DNA from: Fomitopsis serialis
Lineage: Eukaryota; Basidiomycota; Agaricomycetes; Polyporales; Fomitopsidaceae
Length of the DNA: 64,000 bases
Assembly (NCBI RefSeq): GCF_022376445.1
Contig: NW_025954999.1
Coordinates: 124,001-188,000, forward strand
Reading direction: 5' to 3'
The notes under the pieces were generated by a model, which saw nothing but the letters and a program-made list of their open reading frames with translations, did no database searches and had not been told where the DNA came from. Of this stretch, positions 12,739 to 26,240 are shown piece by piece. Position 1 is the stretch's first letter. Each line of letters opens with the position of its first letter. The position numbers and the translations under genes are program-made.

Positions 12739-13468
12739 CGGGTTGCTCGTCGTCGTCGACGTCCGCCAGCGTGCGCGCTCAGTCGAGTGCTCGGTGGCTC
12801 GCGACCAAAAATTCGATGCCCGATCCTGCTCAAGCCGGGACCGCGTGCACCCTGTTCTCCGGCGGACGTCTCCGGGGTCTTAGCGTCTGTGCGATTGCTG
12901 TCATGAGCGCCGTTGAGCTTTTACAGTAATGTACTTATGCATAACTATGCTCGTCCGGCCCAACATACCTGAGACTGTTGGAGAAACTGGACAATGGATG
13001 CGAACGCGCAATGAGTAGGGACATGCGAGGCGGTCTGAGTATCGCGTAGTCACGTGATACGAGCGATCTATGGACGTCTGCTGCTCTAACAGAGAGTCGA
13101 GACAGCCCGCCGCACGACCTGCGCACAACTATGCTACGGCATTATTCACGATGCAATATTCTCTTGTGACTCTACCCAGTATTATCGTGGTTGCCTAACT
13201 TCCCCTGCCCCTTTGTCTGACTCCGATCCTCAGTCGGAGGCCATGCGAGGATCAACCATATACGCCTGGGAGTCAGCCGGTGGTATCTCTCAAGCACTCA
13301 AAGACGCGCCATCGTTCATATGTTCTACGAACATGTCTTATCGCTGGGCCCTGGAAGGACGCATTGCCGCAACTGCCGCCCGGGAACACCATGCGTCCCA
13401 CTTCCCCCGCGAACGTATAATTATGCACCATGGGATGGCGCGCATCCATCCCCCTTCGACTTTTCGCC
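12739..13468. other. Divergent promoter region, possible 5' exon of mL44
   Basis: This lies between mL44 and carboxypeptidase S, which diverge. The minus strand from 13024 encodes a short presequence-like peptide with a good donor site, a candidate first exon of mL44. Nothing else was recognised. Confidence 0.45.
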
Positions 13469-15854
13469 ATGTCTTCGTTCGGAGAGAAGGGACGTGTTCA
13501 GCCGTCTGAGCTTCCCCAGCCAGCTCAGAGCCCTCGACGCTCATTCTCGCGACTTGCTTCTCTCAAGTGGATTCTCACTCTTGTCTTCGCGTCTGCGGTC
13601 TGCTACACTTTCCAGCCTGCGAGTGACGGTATTCTGGCACTCTGGGATGGGCCCGAAGTAGGAACGGCTGCCTTGTGCTCGCAGGCAACTGCCCTTAGCC
13701 CGGTGAAGAACGCGGGGCTGTTCAAGACCCTAGCCAACACGTATAGCACGGACGAGTTCTTGCACAGGCGGTCGAGTTGTTGGGCGGGGCTGTACGTATC
13801 CCGTAAGTGACCGACACAGTGATATTATGATTCATCAGCCCTAATGTTCCTGGCCCAGCACGCAATCTTACGATGACTTGGGTCCCATCGGCGAGGACCC
13901 TCGCTGGGAATCGTTTGGTCCCTTCCACGGTTACTTGCTGAAGGCGTATCCTCAAGCGTAAGCATACTGCCTCACATTTCACTACCACTGTGTTTGAAAT
14001 CTTGAGGTCTTGTTCCAGCCATGCCACGTTGGAGCTCACCAAGGTCAACACATATGGCCTAGTATACGTCTGGAAAGGCACGGATGAGTCACTCAAGCCT
14101 CTCCTGTTGACGGGACACCAGGGTAGGTTACCATCATTGCGTCAAAGCGTAAAGCAGGGCTCAATTGTGTTGAACAGATGTTGTACCTGTTAACCCTGAC
14201 ACCTACGATTCATGGACGCATCCACCATTCTCGGGCTATTTCGATGGTCAGAATTTCAGTCCATTATCACTAATCCAACTGACACAGCCTTCAGGCAAGT
14301 TTGTTTGGGGTCGTGGCAGTAGGGATGACAAAAGCGGTCTCATCGGTATCTTGTATGTCTCTCGCTTTTGGTCAGTTTACACCCTACTCAGAACCTTGAT
14401 TAGGACGGCTGTCGAACTTTTGCTGGAAAGTAACTTCCAACCGACTCGCGGGGTCGTTCTTGCCTTCGGATTTGACGAGGAAGTTAGCGGCCGCCGTGTA
14501 CGTACTCAATCTGTCTACCTTTGAGATGATGCTGATGTTTACTTCGTTCAGGGCGCGTCTGCGCTTGGCGAATATCTGCTTTCGACATATGGCGAAAACG
14601 CTTTCGCGATGCTGGTTGACGAAGGAGGTTCGGTATGCATTGTAGTCCTAAGGTTCAACGTGTTGAGGCATTGACTTGCAGGCAAGATCGCCGAGCAATA
14701 CGGGGGAACGTTCGCTCTCCCTTCTGTCGCGGAGAAAGGCTATATCGATGTGCGCGTCGAGATAGCGGCACCAGGAGGCCACTCTAGTGTTCCGCCTGCC
14801 CATACGGTATGGGTCATACTGACAACCCTGCTCTACTCTTTCTGATGACAATTGACAGACTATCGGCATGCTCGCTGAGCTCCTTGTCCACTATGAGAAC
14901 AATCCCATTGAAGCCAAGCTCTCTCGGGGAACCCCCACGTACTGGCACGCTGAATGTCTCGCAGCTCACGCCCCCGAGCTGCCTTCCTCGTTTCGAAGCG
15001 CGATGAGGAAGGCTAGCTCGTCCGACAAGGCACTGAAGGCGGCTCAGGACGAGCTGTTCCAAGATCTCGCATTCAAAGCGCTTGTTGGTACCACTCAGGC
15101 TATCGACGTGATCGGCGGTGGTGTCAAGTCGAACGCCCTCCCTGAGAACGCCATGGCCGTCATCAACCACCGTATCGCGTCTGACAGGTTTGTGACACCA
15201 GTCTTGGCATCGACCATGCATCACCGTACAGACACCGCTGACGGGACGTGACAATGACAGCTCTGTGAGCGTGGTCCAGGAGCACAGTATCGCGACGTTA
15301 GAGGGCCTCGCCGCAAAGTTTAACTTGTCGTTTACCGCGTTCGGATCAAGCATTACGGGCGATACACCTGCCTACGGGTCGCTGGCGCTCAGCGACGCAT
15401 GGGGAACAGCGCTGGAACCTGCCCCTGTCACGCCAACGGGCGCGGACGCGGCGCCTTACCAGCTCCTCTCGGGCACCATCAAGTCGACGTTCAACGCGCA
15501 TCGCGATCTGACTCAGGACGGTATCACTGTCGTTCCCAGTATCGTGTCTGGCAACACTGGTACGTCAGAGCGGAGAGCAAGGATGTCGACAGTGTGACTG
15601 ATGCCCGGGTCAGATACACGGTATTACTGGAAGCTTACGCCCCACATCTTCCGCTACACCCACTACAATACTGGCAGTGGTAGTGCGCTGAGTGGCGTGC
15701 ACACAGTGAATGAAGGTGGACTTCTTGTGCTCGTGATGGCCCTGAATAATGATTGAACTCAATCTGTTCAGCTTGCGACGCGCAGAATTTCGTGGAGATG
15801 ATACGGTTCTTCACGACGTTGATCCTCAACGCCGATGAGTCGACTGCACTCTGA
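13469..15854 (+). CDS. CPS1: Carboxypeptidase S, M20 family Gly-Xaa metallopeptidase
   Basis: This is a zinc vacuolar carboxypeptidase that releases C-terminal residues from peptides with penultimate Gly. The N-terminus has one membrane anchor (LKWILTLVFASAVCYTF), as in the vacuolar enzyme. M20 ligand blocks are present: LLTGHQDVVPVNP (His and Asp), GRGSRDDKSG (bridging Asp), GFDEEVSGRRGA (catalytic and ligand Glu) and HYNTGSGSALSGVHTVNE near the end. The protein ends FFTTLILNADESTAL. At least ten exons join in frame apart from one missing G near 13768, where AVELLGGAVRIPTQSYDD is expected. Length suits the family (about 590 residues). Family knowledge places it in the vacuole for nitrogen recycling. 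Confidence 0.93.
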
Positions 15855-16738
15855 ACGCATTGACTTCGCTCCTGTTACTTTGAAAAATGTCGGGTATCTG
15901 TTGCGAAATGAGAAGATGTATGAATGAAAGGCAGGGCCTACCCGCTTGCCCAGTGATGCCAGAACTGTACGACGCTGTCGTGTTGCAGAGGTGCGGTTGC
16001 TTTGGAATTTCCGGGTCGATCGTCATTGTCCAATCTCGCTTTGAATTTGGTAATACTCACAGCTTCCTGAGCCCATCAACACAAAAACCCGTTGACGCTA
16101 CTCTATGTATTCTGCACAGGCACCGTGCTCCGCCGAGGTGGAGGTTCACTGTACTAGAGTGGTTGGGAATCATGACCGTGTTCCACACAAGATGTCGTAG
16201 TGTGGTTTCAGGGCTTTCAGCCGGCAGCCATCCATAACAATATGATATATTGGTGTTGAAATATTGTTCGTTCAGTGTACTCTACTTGCGGAAAACTTGC
16301 TCTAGTATATTGAGACGGGCCGAGGCCCCCCCAGAGAGCTATTGTGTGAATACATACCCGCCGCGAAAATTGGGAGATCAGTTCTGACACGTAACAGTAA
16401 CAGTTGGCGGTGAAACGAGTGAGTCGCGATGCCAGTGAGTAAGCGCCGATTCATCGCACGAGACTAAAGTGACAGTCACATTGTTGCCGTCTGTCACGGC
16501 TGTGTCACGCCAAGGTCGCTGCTTCTGCCAGTGCTGTTTCCAGTATTGCTGCTTTCCCTCGTGCTCGCCGTGGGCAACGACGACAACCACCGGCCCACCC
16601 CCCTCCGACTCTCCTCAACGGCCCTGGTGAGCCTCTCTCGGCGCCGCCATCTATGAGCAGCTACTCCAGCCAGGGCCGTCATATGCAGCAACTCGCTGGT
16701 GACTCTCATTCATCCAAGATCCCTCCGCCTTAGCCTAC
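15855..16738. other. Intergenic region upstream of the LIM-RhoGAP
   Basis: No gene is recognised. The last 350 bases are pyrimidine-rich with repeated GTGACAGT/GTCACG words and form the probable promoter and 5' UTR of the next gene. Confidence 0.45.
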
Positions 16739-19700
16739 ATGGCCTCGGATTTTCCTCCCCCCCAGCCGCGCGAGCAGTCGCCCGCGTCTTCTCCTCGGAA
16801 TGGGTCCTTCCTTACCTCTCCCACCAGCAGTTCTCAGCCCCCAGAGCGAGCCAGAATGCCGCACCGAGCCTCGACCGTCAGTACCCCTTACCACTCAGAT
16901 CAACAGCGAAAGTCCAGCCGCGATGATTACCCTCATGCTCGGAGCGAGGATCTCAACCACTCAAGCTCGAGCTCTCGGACTCTTGTCGCTGATCCCGCCT
17001 CATCCGACCCGTACTCGGCTCGCTCGCAGGGCTACTTGACTGCCAGTCGCCCAACTACTCCGGGGACGTCTAACTCTCATAACCAATCGTCTTCCGATCA
17101 CTCAGACAATGGGAAGGGGCGACCGGGAAGCGTTCACTCCGACTCTTCTCTGCATTCGTCGGGCTCTAATCCTGGTGGAAGTGGTGGGACGGGTGCATCG
17201 ACCGCGCATACGAGCACCAGCGCCGCGTCTACGTAAGTGTCCGTGATTATCCTGCATCGACCAGAACTCGTGCACTCTTGCGTCTGCGATTACTTCTCGC
17301 TTCGGTGTTCTGACATCCGCTTTCTCGGCAGACCATGCTCCGCCTGCGGGAAGGCGATGCAAGGTGCATTTGTGCGGGCCCTCGGTACAGTATTCCATCT
17401 AAATTGCTTCAAATGCATGGTGAGTGACCTGTGCATTGCTGATCGGCATCTTGATGCTCACAGGTCCGCACTCAGGATTGTGGCACAGTTGTTGCTTCCA
17501 AGTTCTTTCCAATCGATGGGCCCGACGGCAAGCAGCACCCGCTATGTGAGAGGGACTATTTCCGGCGCCTCAATCTCATATGTGCGAAGTGTGGCATGGC
17601 TTTGCGGGGCAGTTACATAACTGCGTGCAGTGTGTACCTTCATGCTATGCTTCTGGAATCCCGCGCCCATTGACGACTCGTGTCCCTGCAGACAAAAAGT
17701 TCCATGTCGAGCATTTCTCGTGCTCTGTCTGCCCGACATTGTTTGGTCCACAAGACTCGTATTACGAGCACGAAGGGGATGTCTACTGCCACTATCACTA
17801 CTCTACCCGGTTCGCGACGAAATGTGCAGGCTGCAACAGCGCTATCCTCAAACAGTTTGTCGAGATCAATCGCAACATGCGGGACGAATGCTGGCATCCG
17901 GAATGTTACATGATTAATAAGGTCTGTCCCCTTGAATCGCAAGTCGCATCCTGTCTTGCTCATCTGCCGACTTCGGTAGTTCTGGAATGTTAAAGTTGTC
18001 GCCCGTCGCCCTGCTTTGCCACCTAGTGGCGATGACAGTGTACCAAACTCTGAGGAGCCGCCTTGGGTAGAGGAGGAGCGGACGGAAACAGCCGTATCTC
18101 TGAAGGATAAGCAGATCCAAATGGAACAGCAAGTGTATCGGATCTGGACGTGAGATCATTTTTGGGTCAACGGTCGTGGCGTCCCACTGACCGAGATCAC
18201 AGCGTCCTTTCTGCGTTCGAGGAGTCGAGCGCAGCGTGTATCTCTGACATGTTGCGGCAAGTCAGCAATGGCCAGTATCTCGAGGCGATCCGGATGGCGG
18301 AGAAGTTCATCCTCCATGTAGAGGTGCTGTTTGCTACTATCGACGACTTGGAGTGGCATTTTGCGCGTCTAAAACAGAAGGGTGAGTCTAGAGCATCCGT
18401 ATATTATCGCCATTAGTTGATCATATCTCACCGCTTTCTGGCGCGCCTGTATCTTCCGCTCAGGTATGTCCCACGTACGCGAGGCTCGTATGCTATGTCG
18501 GAAGACCGTCGACCTGTTCACTCTTCTATCACACACGCAAGAAACGGGGGCGCGTCGCATGGGTATGACGCAAGAGCTTCTTGCACTTGTCACCGGGTTG
18601 GCGCACTACCTTAAGATACTGATCCGCATTGCCCTTACGGGCGCTCTCAAACTGGAACGAGAACAAAACGTCCATGAGGCTCTCACCTCTTTCCTCGACA
18701 AGCTGCATATGCTGGCCGTGCAGGGCGGGAGCCCGAGCGCGAAGCGGATGATGAAACGGGCCAACGGCGAGCTCATGATGCCAGCGGAGGGTGATGGCAA
18801 CTTCGGCACGCAAGGCGTCACGTTTGGGTTCAGGAGCTTGGCCCCAGAGAACGCTGGCGAATCACCGTTCGCGAGCGGGCCTCGAGATCCTGGCTTGTCG
18901 AAGGTCAATGTCGTCAATCCGCCGTCTGATCTGTGCGTGAAGTGCAGCCAGACCGTCGAGGAGGATTGCGTGCGGCTAGGCACTTACCAGAGGTGGCATT
19001 CACATTGCGTACAATGCTCCACTTGCGGAAAGACTGCCGCTGTCCCTGCCCCAAAGGAACCTGCTCCGCCGAAGTCTCAGGATGATAGGGACAAGGACAA
19101 GGACACCCCCAAGTTGTCGACAGCCCGGCGACCGCCTGCCAATGTCGCTTTCTTCATCTATGAGGTTGACTCGGTGAAGGAGACGAGCTCTTTTGGCCCT
19201 GTACCCATCGTCCTTTACTGCACCGAGCATGGTCATAGCGGCTGTCGAAGTGGGTTTCAGGCCGTCTCAAGGTTAGAGCAGTACGCTTTCCTGCTCAACG
19301 TGGCGCTTCGCCGATTGTATGTACTCCTGAAGAAGCGCGGCGTAGTCCAGCTTGCTCCTGGTACGTCTTCAGTCATTTTAGAGCACGTAGTCACTTCTCT
19401 TACCTGTTGCATAGCTCCGAGTCAAATCGGAAACCACAGAGAAGACGATCCTTACCGCGATGCAGGCGAGATCAACAGACTGAAGTCTGTACATCTGGAT
19501 CGGAAGCTATCTGCTACTGCTCGCGTGCCGAGGCGATCGACAGTGGTCGAGAGTCCGACGGGCAAGGTTGCACAACCTGCAGATGTCGTGACCACACAGC
19601 GACCACACGAACTTGTCCCATCGCATTCATTCCGGGCAACACCTCACGGAGTCACACCTTCTCCATCTAGGCAGCCACAACTACAAAGGTCGCCGCAGCA

Positions 19701-21615
19701 ACTTTCACAACAACAACCCCCACAACAACAACCCTCCCAACAACCTTCGCGGATACCTCCTGGCACCATCGACACTAACCCGCAAGGGCAGGTCCTCAGA
19801 CCTCCGTTCGCGCGCAATAACACGGGTGTCATGATTGTTGATGATTCTGCACCAACATCACCTACTGGAGGCGTCGACGATCCCGTGGGTGGTATCGAAG
19901 ACGGTATCACCCTGGCAGACATCCCGCAAATCGTGGAGGCCGCACAAGCGCGGGAGCAGCGCCGTTCACTTCCTCGTCAGAGCTCCATCCCGTTCATCGC
20001 CGAGCTCAATACGCTAGAGCTTGCCGTCGTCAAACACTGCGCCGTGCTAGTGCTACAACGGTCCCCGCTTCGAGATCAGTTTGACTTGGAGGAGATCCTC
20101 GAGCTGGTAGAGATGAAGAAGAGTACATTCTGGAATCGGCTGTTCAAGCCGGGCAACGACAAAAAGAACGTCAAGAAGAAAGGTACGTCTGAAGAGCTAG
20201 CACGAAGTTTATCGCTTAACAGCCTCTAGGCATCTTCGGCGTACCGCTGGAACTTCTCGTCGAAAGGGAGGGTGCGGAGTCACTGCTTGGGGCGTCGCGT
20301 GCAGCGGTCAAGATACCTAGCTTCGTTGAGGATGTCATCTCGTCCATGCGGCAAATGGGTAAGACAGTATCCGAAATTGCGTTTGTGATGCGGCGCTGAC
20401 GTCGACAACGATCTGTAGATATGTCTGTCGAGGGTATCTTCCGGCGAAATGGCAACATCAGGCGACTCAATCAGGTGATCGAAGCGATCGACCGGGATCC
20501 TTCTTCCGTAGACTTTACGCAAGATAATCCGGTGCAACTGGCTGCTTTGCTGAAGAAGTTCTTCCGCGAACTGCCGGATCCGTTGATGACATTCAAGCTG
20601 CACAAGTTGTTCATAGCGTCGCAGTGTATGCTTTTCCTGGATAGTCGTTGTCGCGTTGGGTTCTAACCTCATCGTAAACAGCTTTGCCCACTGAGCAAGA
20701 ACGTAACCGGATGCTACATCTAATCTCGCTCATTCTACCGAAGGCTCATAGAGACACTATGGAAGTCTTGTTTGTATTCTTGAAGTGGGTTGCGTCCTTT
20801 GCCCATTTGGACACGGAGACGGGAGCAAGATGGACTTGCCCAACTTGGCGACTGTAATTGTCCTAGCATCTTGTACTCTCGGGGCCGGGACGCGGTGCGA
20901 GACGAAAGCTTCGGAGCGATCCGAGTATCACTGCTCTCCTAGAGAATCAGGATGAGTTCTATTTCGTACCCCAAGAATTCCTCCCGATTCTGCAAGACCA
21001 GGACTATTTCGCCAACAGCCTGGATCTGCCTAGCAAGGAGTTCCTCAAGAAGTGCGAACGTACATGCGCCTGAAGCTAGTGGACGCACACCGCTCCTCAC
21101 GTCCCACTGACAGCATCAGCACCTTTCAACCCGGGCACGCCACGCCCCGAAGACATGCGTTCCATGCCCCCAAGGTTCGCACATTCCATAACGCTTTTGA
21201 CGTGATGCTTATCCTTCTCCAGAGCGCAAACGAACCCTCAGTTCCAGGACCGGCCGCCGCTGGTGTCTTCGCCATCGGATAACCCAATTCGCAACGGTCA
21301 GCCGCAGTCACGACAGCCGCCGTCTGCCCCTGCATTGCAGCACTCATCGTTCTCATATCCACTGCCCTCGGGTGCGCCACCACCGTCGACATCGCAAGCG
21401 CAGGTCATGCCGCCTATCCAGCACCACAACCTCGGCAAGCGCAGCCCAACGACGAAGACTGGTCACCGCCAGAGCGCCAGCCGTTCATCGGGCAAGTACC
21501 CAGTCGGCCGGCATCTATGTCGAACTCGTACGTACCCCCGCGGAGCAGCGGCGAAGGGGCACATCCTTTCATTCCAAACGGACACCCGCAGCCCGCAGTG
21601 CGGCAGCGAATATGA
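16739..21615 (+). CDS. LIM-domain RhoGAP (Rga1/Rga2-like)
   Basis: This is a Rho/Cdc42 GTPase-activating protein for polarity and wall growth. A Ser/Pro-rich N-terminus (MASDFPPPQPREQSPAS) precedes LIM domains starting at CSACGKAMQGAFVRALG, CAKCGMALRGSYITAC and CAGCNSAILKQFVEI. A helical middle follows (ISDMLRQVSNGQYLEAIRMA). Near 18930-19260 there is another zinc-type module (CVKCSQTVEEDC ... CSTCGK) with a Gln/Pro repeat after it. The RhoGAP domain begins GVPLELLVEREG and carries the arginine finger in SVEGIFRRNGNIRRLNQV, then LLKKFFRELPDPLMTFKLHK. The disordered tail ends FIPNGHPQPAVRQRI, stop at 21613-21615. One-base gaps near 20823, 20870 and 20925 disturb the GAP end as written. Over 1,300 residues long, with many introns. 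Confidence 0.92.
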
Positions 21616-23859
21616 CTATCATATGGCTTTCGTGGTTGGTATATATCATGTGGCATCGCTATTATCCTGTTGCATTTTTCACCTTCACGTATCTGTACTT
21701 CACCATACTTCATCCGCTAAGTCTATAACACGGACCAACCATTATACCCTCGAGCCGGCCGCTAGGGCAATGGATATCAGCTGCATGACACTCTTCTCCC
21801 TCCGGGTCCTAATGCTTCGATCAGCTCAATGGTGCACATCCGTAACGTCTGCCAGTCCCCAGACGGCATGTAGCATTAGTAGCAATCCCAATGTCCCGCA
21901 TTGTGCTGCTTCGACCTCTCTAACTTCAACTCGTTGTCGACTCGGCAAGACCTGATCGATTCGGAGCCGACCAACTAATGTCACTGCACTATATTTTATG
22001 AGCAGCGAAGCATGTACGTTGCCCGACCCTGGTTGCATAATCCACTGGCACGTCGACCAAATCACGAGAATTGGATTTAGCAGGAAAAGGGGGAGGAGGC
22101 GAAGTTCAAGGAGGGGATTCTTGACTGAGTTGTGGCGCCGGCGGTACTGTTAGGCGCCCAAATTGTGGCTTGGGCAGATGCCAAATCGAGACACCGCGTT
22201 TCTTGCGACATTGTCGGACGATCGCGCTCTTGTCCTTTCTCCACGTCTACTTATCCCTGAATTCACAACGAAACAACCAAGAATGATACGCTAGCGCGAT
22301 ACATGGGAAAGAAAATCGACTCAAGAGCGTGTCTATCACACTGTACAGGGTGCAACTAAGACCTACTAAGTACCTTGGACTCGGAGCCTACAGCTGATTA
22401 TGCAAGTAGACGCTCCTCCACTCAGTGGTCCTTTAGTCTCAAAAGCTTCCGATATAGATGGGCCGCACGTTATACAAGGACCAAGCACAACAAGTACATT
22501 CAAGGCTTGCAAGTCAATTGCCAATTCAAAGGTCTCGTCTAGGCAGGCCACGAAGGTATGTATCGTACAGGGTTTGTTGGCGTACTCCTCGTATCATACT
22601 AATAATCGTCTCACTGGTAAGTACCAGCTGCATATGCGCGTGATGTCTTACACAGACCCCCAAGAGGCCCGTCCGAATGGTAGAAATGTGGGACCGGTAG
22701 TCAATTTAGCATCACCATCACCATCAAGAAGCTGTGCTGTTGGGGCGCGCGGTAGCTTCGACGTGACGACGTACCCAAAACCGTAAGTACTCATCCGGTG
22801 ACTGATTAGTTGCCGCTAAGGAGGACAGGTTGTCGCGGGGTTGTCGTGCTGATTGAGATGGTATCTAGGTCATGCATTGCTTGTAGATCGCATCTTTCTA
22901 CTCTGGGGAATCGATCGTACCAGGGTCGCACTCAAGTCGCACTGCAACTCGGCGTCGAGGTCAGCAGCTTTAACGCAGTAGCACAGGTGGCGTACAGAAC
23001 TTCCTCTTTTTCACCGATACTTGCCCGCCCTCAGGCCTCATGTTCATGCTGCGCAACGGGGACTAAGTGTATGTTCCTCTGCATTGACCGCGAAGGAGTC
23101 TATCCCATTTATGAAGGAGCCCGCCCCGAGCATCTAGAGCTTGTTCGCCTTCTTGAAGTTCTTCCTCCAATCTTCCTCTGCTACAGCTCAAGATCAATCG
23201 GGTGACGTCCGCCACGGCCAGTTCCCCCATCCGTGACCGGACCGCGAAGCAATCACATTCCCTTCCCGTCTTCTGTGTCAGCTGAGCCGCAGGCAGAGCG
23301 ATACCGGACTCCATCGCTACTGGCACCACAGCCATAAAAGCGCTTGTCGTTCTTTTATGGTCGGCAACGGAGACTACACCACAGCAGGCAGAGGATACCC
23401 GAGCAATCAGGATCTACGGATCGTCCGCTTCTTTCGATTTCCTTTTACGGCCCTGCGCTCTCTGTGAGTCGCAGTGTCGTTGCAGGGCCCACTCATTGTT
23501 CTGCCCAGAGATTGGTGGAGGCTATGGCACTGCAGCCTCCATGTGCGACACATTTTGACTGACGGACGCGCGTGGTCAAACGCAGTGAGAAGCGCGCCAT
23601 CCGGGTCTTGCCCCACCAGTCTAGATTAGTATGATCCAGCTTACCGTAACATCACAGCTCTAGTTGGTGGAACTTCTGACGGTCCCTCGGTTTCTGAGCC
23701 TTCTGAAGCGCTCGGCGACCGTGATCAATGTGTCCCACCAGGATAAAGTCAGCGCATCACGACAATGCTGCAGACACTCGCAGTCTCCTCCTCCCCCCTT
23801 CGGAGGGCTACCCACAGTGCTGTACAGTACGAGTTTCACTGCCGCTCTAGCCGTTCGCG
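21616..23859. other. Gene-poor stretch of 2.2 kb
   Basis: The first few hundred bases are probably the 3' UTR of the LIM-RhoGAP. Short ORFs on both strands (for example 22400-22786 and 22810-23205) show no recognisable family and poor splice context. I found no repeat or RNA gene. Confidence 0.4.
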
Positions 23860-25247
23860 ATGGCAGATGGAGTAACACTCATCTCGGCCAACTTGGTCAC
23901 TGTCGGCATTGAGAGCTTGCTCTACGGCATTGTGCTGCTGCTCTCATTCACCTTCTTCTACCTACATCTGAGCCATGTCTCAGGCTCAAGTCCCTCCTAT
24001 GGTGGAAGTCGCCTGTCGCGGGTCTTGACACCTATCTTCATCACATCCGTGTTCATATTCTTGACTTGCACGGCAGTGAGTACTATGTAGCTCTCCTACC
24101 ATTCGGATACTCACGTAATGCGGCTCTGTGCAGCACTGGGTCCTCACGATCACCCGTCTATTCCAGGCCTTTGTCATCTTTGAAGGTGGTCAGGCGCCGC
24201 TGTTGTTTTACGCCAACCTCTCTGAGTCTACGGAGGTCGCGAAAACTGCTTTCCTGATCGGCACTTTGATCGCCGCGGACATTATGATTGTACGCCTCTG
24301 TTGCCATCTTCTCGGTGTGAATTATGCTCACTGATGGGTCCTGAAAGGCCTACCGCTTATGGATCATCTGGGGTCGCAATTGGTACGTGGTCATTGTACC
24401 GGTCATGACGATTCTCGGTCTTTGCGGTGAGTACCGAGCATATCATGGGCCACTGGCAGCGGATAGAAACTGAATATCGACGAAGTCTCTGGTATCGGTA
24501 TTGTCTACACCTTGTCGCGACTCAAAGGTGGGGACACGATCTTCCTGTCCGATGTCGCGCATTGGATCACCGCGGATTATGCCACGACGTTTATGTGAGT
24601 GTCTATACATCTTTGTCTTCATAGAGGCATCGGCTAAGACCTCCACAGCACCAACATCTACAGCTCTGGTGAGCCGACTCTCGCGTCGAATCACTACATG
24701 GTTTTCTTATCGTGGCTCAGTGATGATCGCCTACAAGGTCTGGAGTACGAACAGACTTACCGCCAATTCATACGGCGGAGGGAATTGATGGTATGTTGCG
24801 GTGAGGTGCCAGACGAGTGTACGCACAGATCTAACGGCATGAACAGCGAGTCCTCGCCACCATCATCGAGAGCGCCAGCTTCTACACGTACGTGCGGCCT
24901 ATTCATTTGCACGCTGAATCTCACCCTGATTACTTAGGTCTACGTCGTCGTTTCTTCGCAATCTACGAGTCGGACTCCAACCTGCAGTTCACTTCGTCGA
25001 CACGCTCTGCCAGGTCGCCGGCACCGCGTTCATGATGATCAACGTTCGCGTCGGCCTCGGCTGGGCGGTGAAGGGGAACAACAGCGTCTCGCAGGCGTCT
25101 TCGACCGGGCTCCAGTCGCGCCGCAATGTCGACCAGTCGTACGTCATGCGCCCCGTCGCTGTCGACATCTCGACCGTGGTCCACCAAGACGACGGCTTGA
25201 ACCAGGAGGTCAAGTACGACATGCCTTCGCAGTACAAATCCGTTTAG
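23860..25247 (+). CDS. Multi-pass membrane protein of an Agaricomycete-expanded family
   Basis: This appears to be a seven-helix membrane protein of unknown function, of a type present in many copies in mushroom genomes. It starts MADGVTLISANLVTVGIESL, with helices such as YGIVLLLSFTFFYLHL, LTPIFITSVFIFLTCT, TAFLIGTLIAADIMI and IVPVMTILGLC. The loop word YRLWIIWGRNW is typical of the group. It continues with a helix around RVLATIIESASFYT and ends with a helix (AGTAFMMINVRVGLGWAV) and a hydrophilic tail MPSQYKSV. It has several short introns. One-base gaps near 24786 and 24987 are needed to keep family sequence. No ligand or partner can be inferred. Confidence 0.8.
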
Positions 25248-26240
25248 CGGCGCGTCGCCACCCGCCGCTTGCAAAAATGCTTGGTACATAGGAATCGATC
25301 CAAAAACGGATATGTATCTGCCACTGCAGTATAGCAGCGGACTGGGGCGCATATGGACTCTGTAGCAGCTATGTACACGTCCATACCGCCCAGTTACGTC
25401 AGGCTGTACACCGTCCATGTCCCCTTCACTCCTGTATACCTTGTAACTGCCAGAATTACATCAAGGCCGGCACTGCAACTCTAGGTGTTTTTAACAGTGG
25501 ATGGATGTTGAATTAAATGTGGCGCAGACTGTCCCCACTCCTCACGTGTCGAAACAGTCTATTCCCAGGTTCTACCGTCCGACTCACCATTCGGATACGG
25601 TGCATGAGAAGCTGAGCGCGTAGTCAGGGTGCCCTTTGCGAGAACTCAGTACCTGGTCGGCGAGCCCGGCTGAGATCTGAGATCTGAGACTTAGTACGCT
25701 GCATCTCCAAGTCACTGAAACTAGTGCTGTCGCGATCTCGCCATTTCCTGGACTTAATGTCGACATGATCCATCGAGCAGAGCATCAGATACCCTTGGCG
25801 ATGTCATATTGACTTAGACTAAGTATCCGAATATGACGCTGACACTGGCACAGACGCCGGCGTACATAAGATTCCAAACAATCAGTTCGCAGGCATGCGC
25901 ATTGCCAGGGTTATTGACTTGCTCGATCCCTGATACTAGCGAAGGCCCGATTTTACGTCTCTGATGCCGATGCGACTGTCACTGCAAATGTGCGATGGTA
26001 ACTCTGTATGAGATATTGTACCACCTGTAGATACATTCATCTAAGCCCGGACGCTCTACAATCTACCGTGTCTGGTGCATGACTGACTCTAGGAAACAAA
26101 TGATGATGACGAGGAGAACATGTGATGGATGGGTCGGAGGAAGACATGTACACTGCGGCTAGAAAAACATTCGATCAGGCTGGCAAAGTCCATCTATGTA
26201 GTCGTTCAACAACGTGAGCTCGATCCCAACGCTAGGCTAT
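25248..26240. other. Convergent intergenic region, no gene seen
   Basis: This is about 1 kb between two stop codons. It is AT-richer than its surroundings, with only short ORFs. No transposon ends, tRNA or repeat were noticed. Confidence 0.45.
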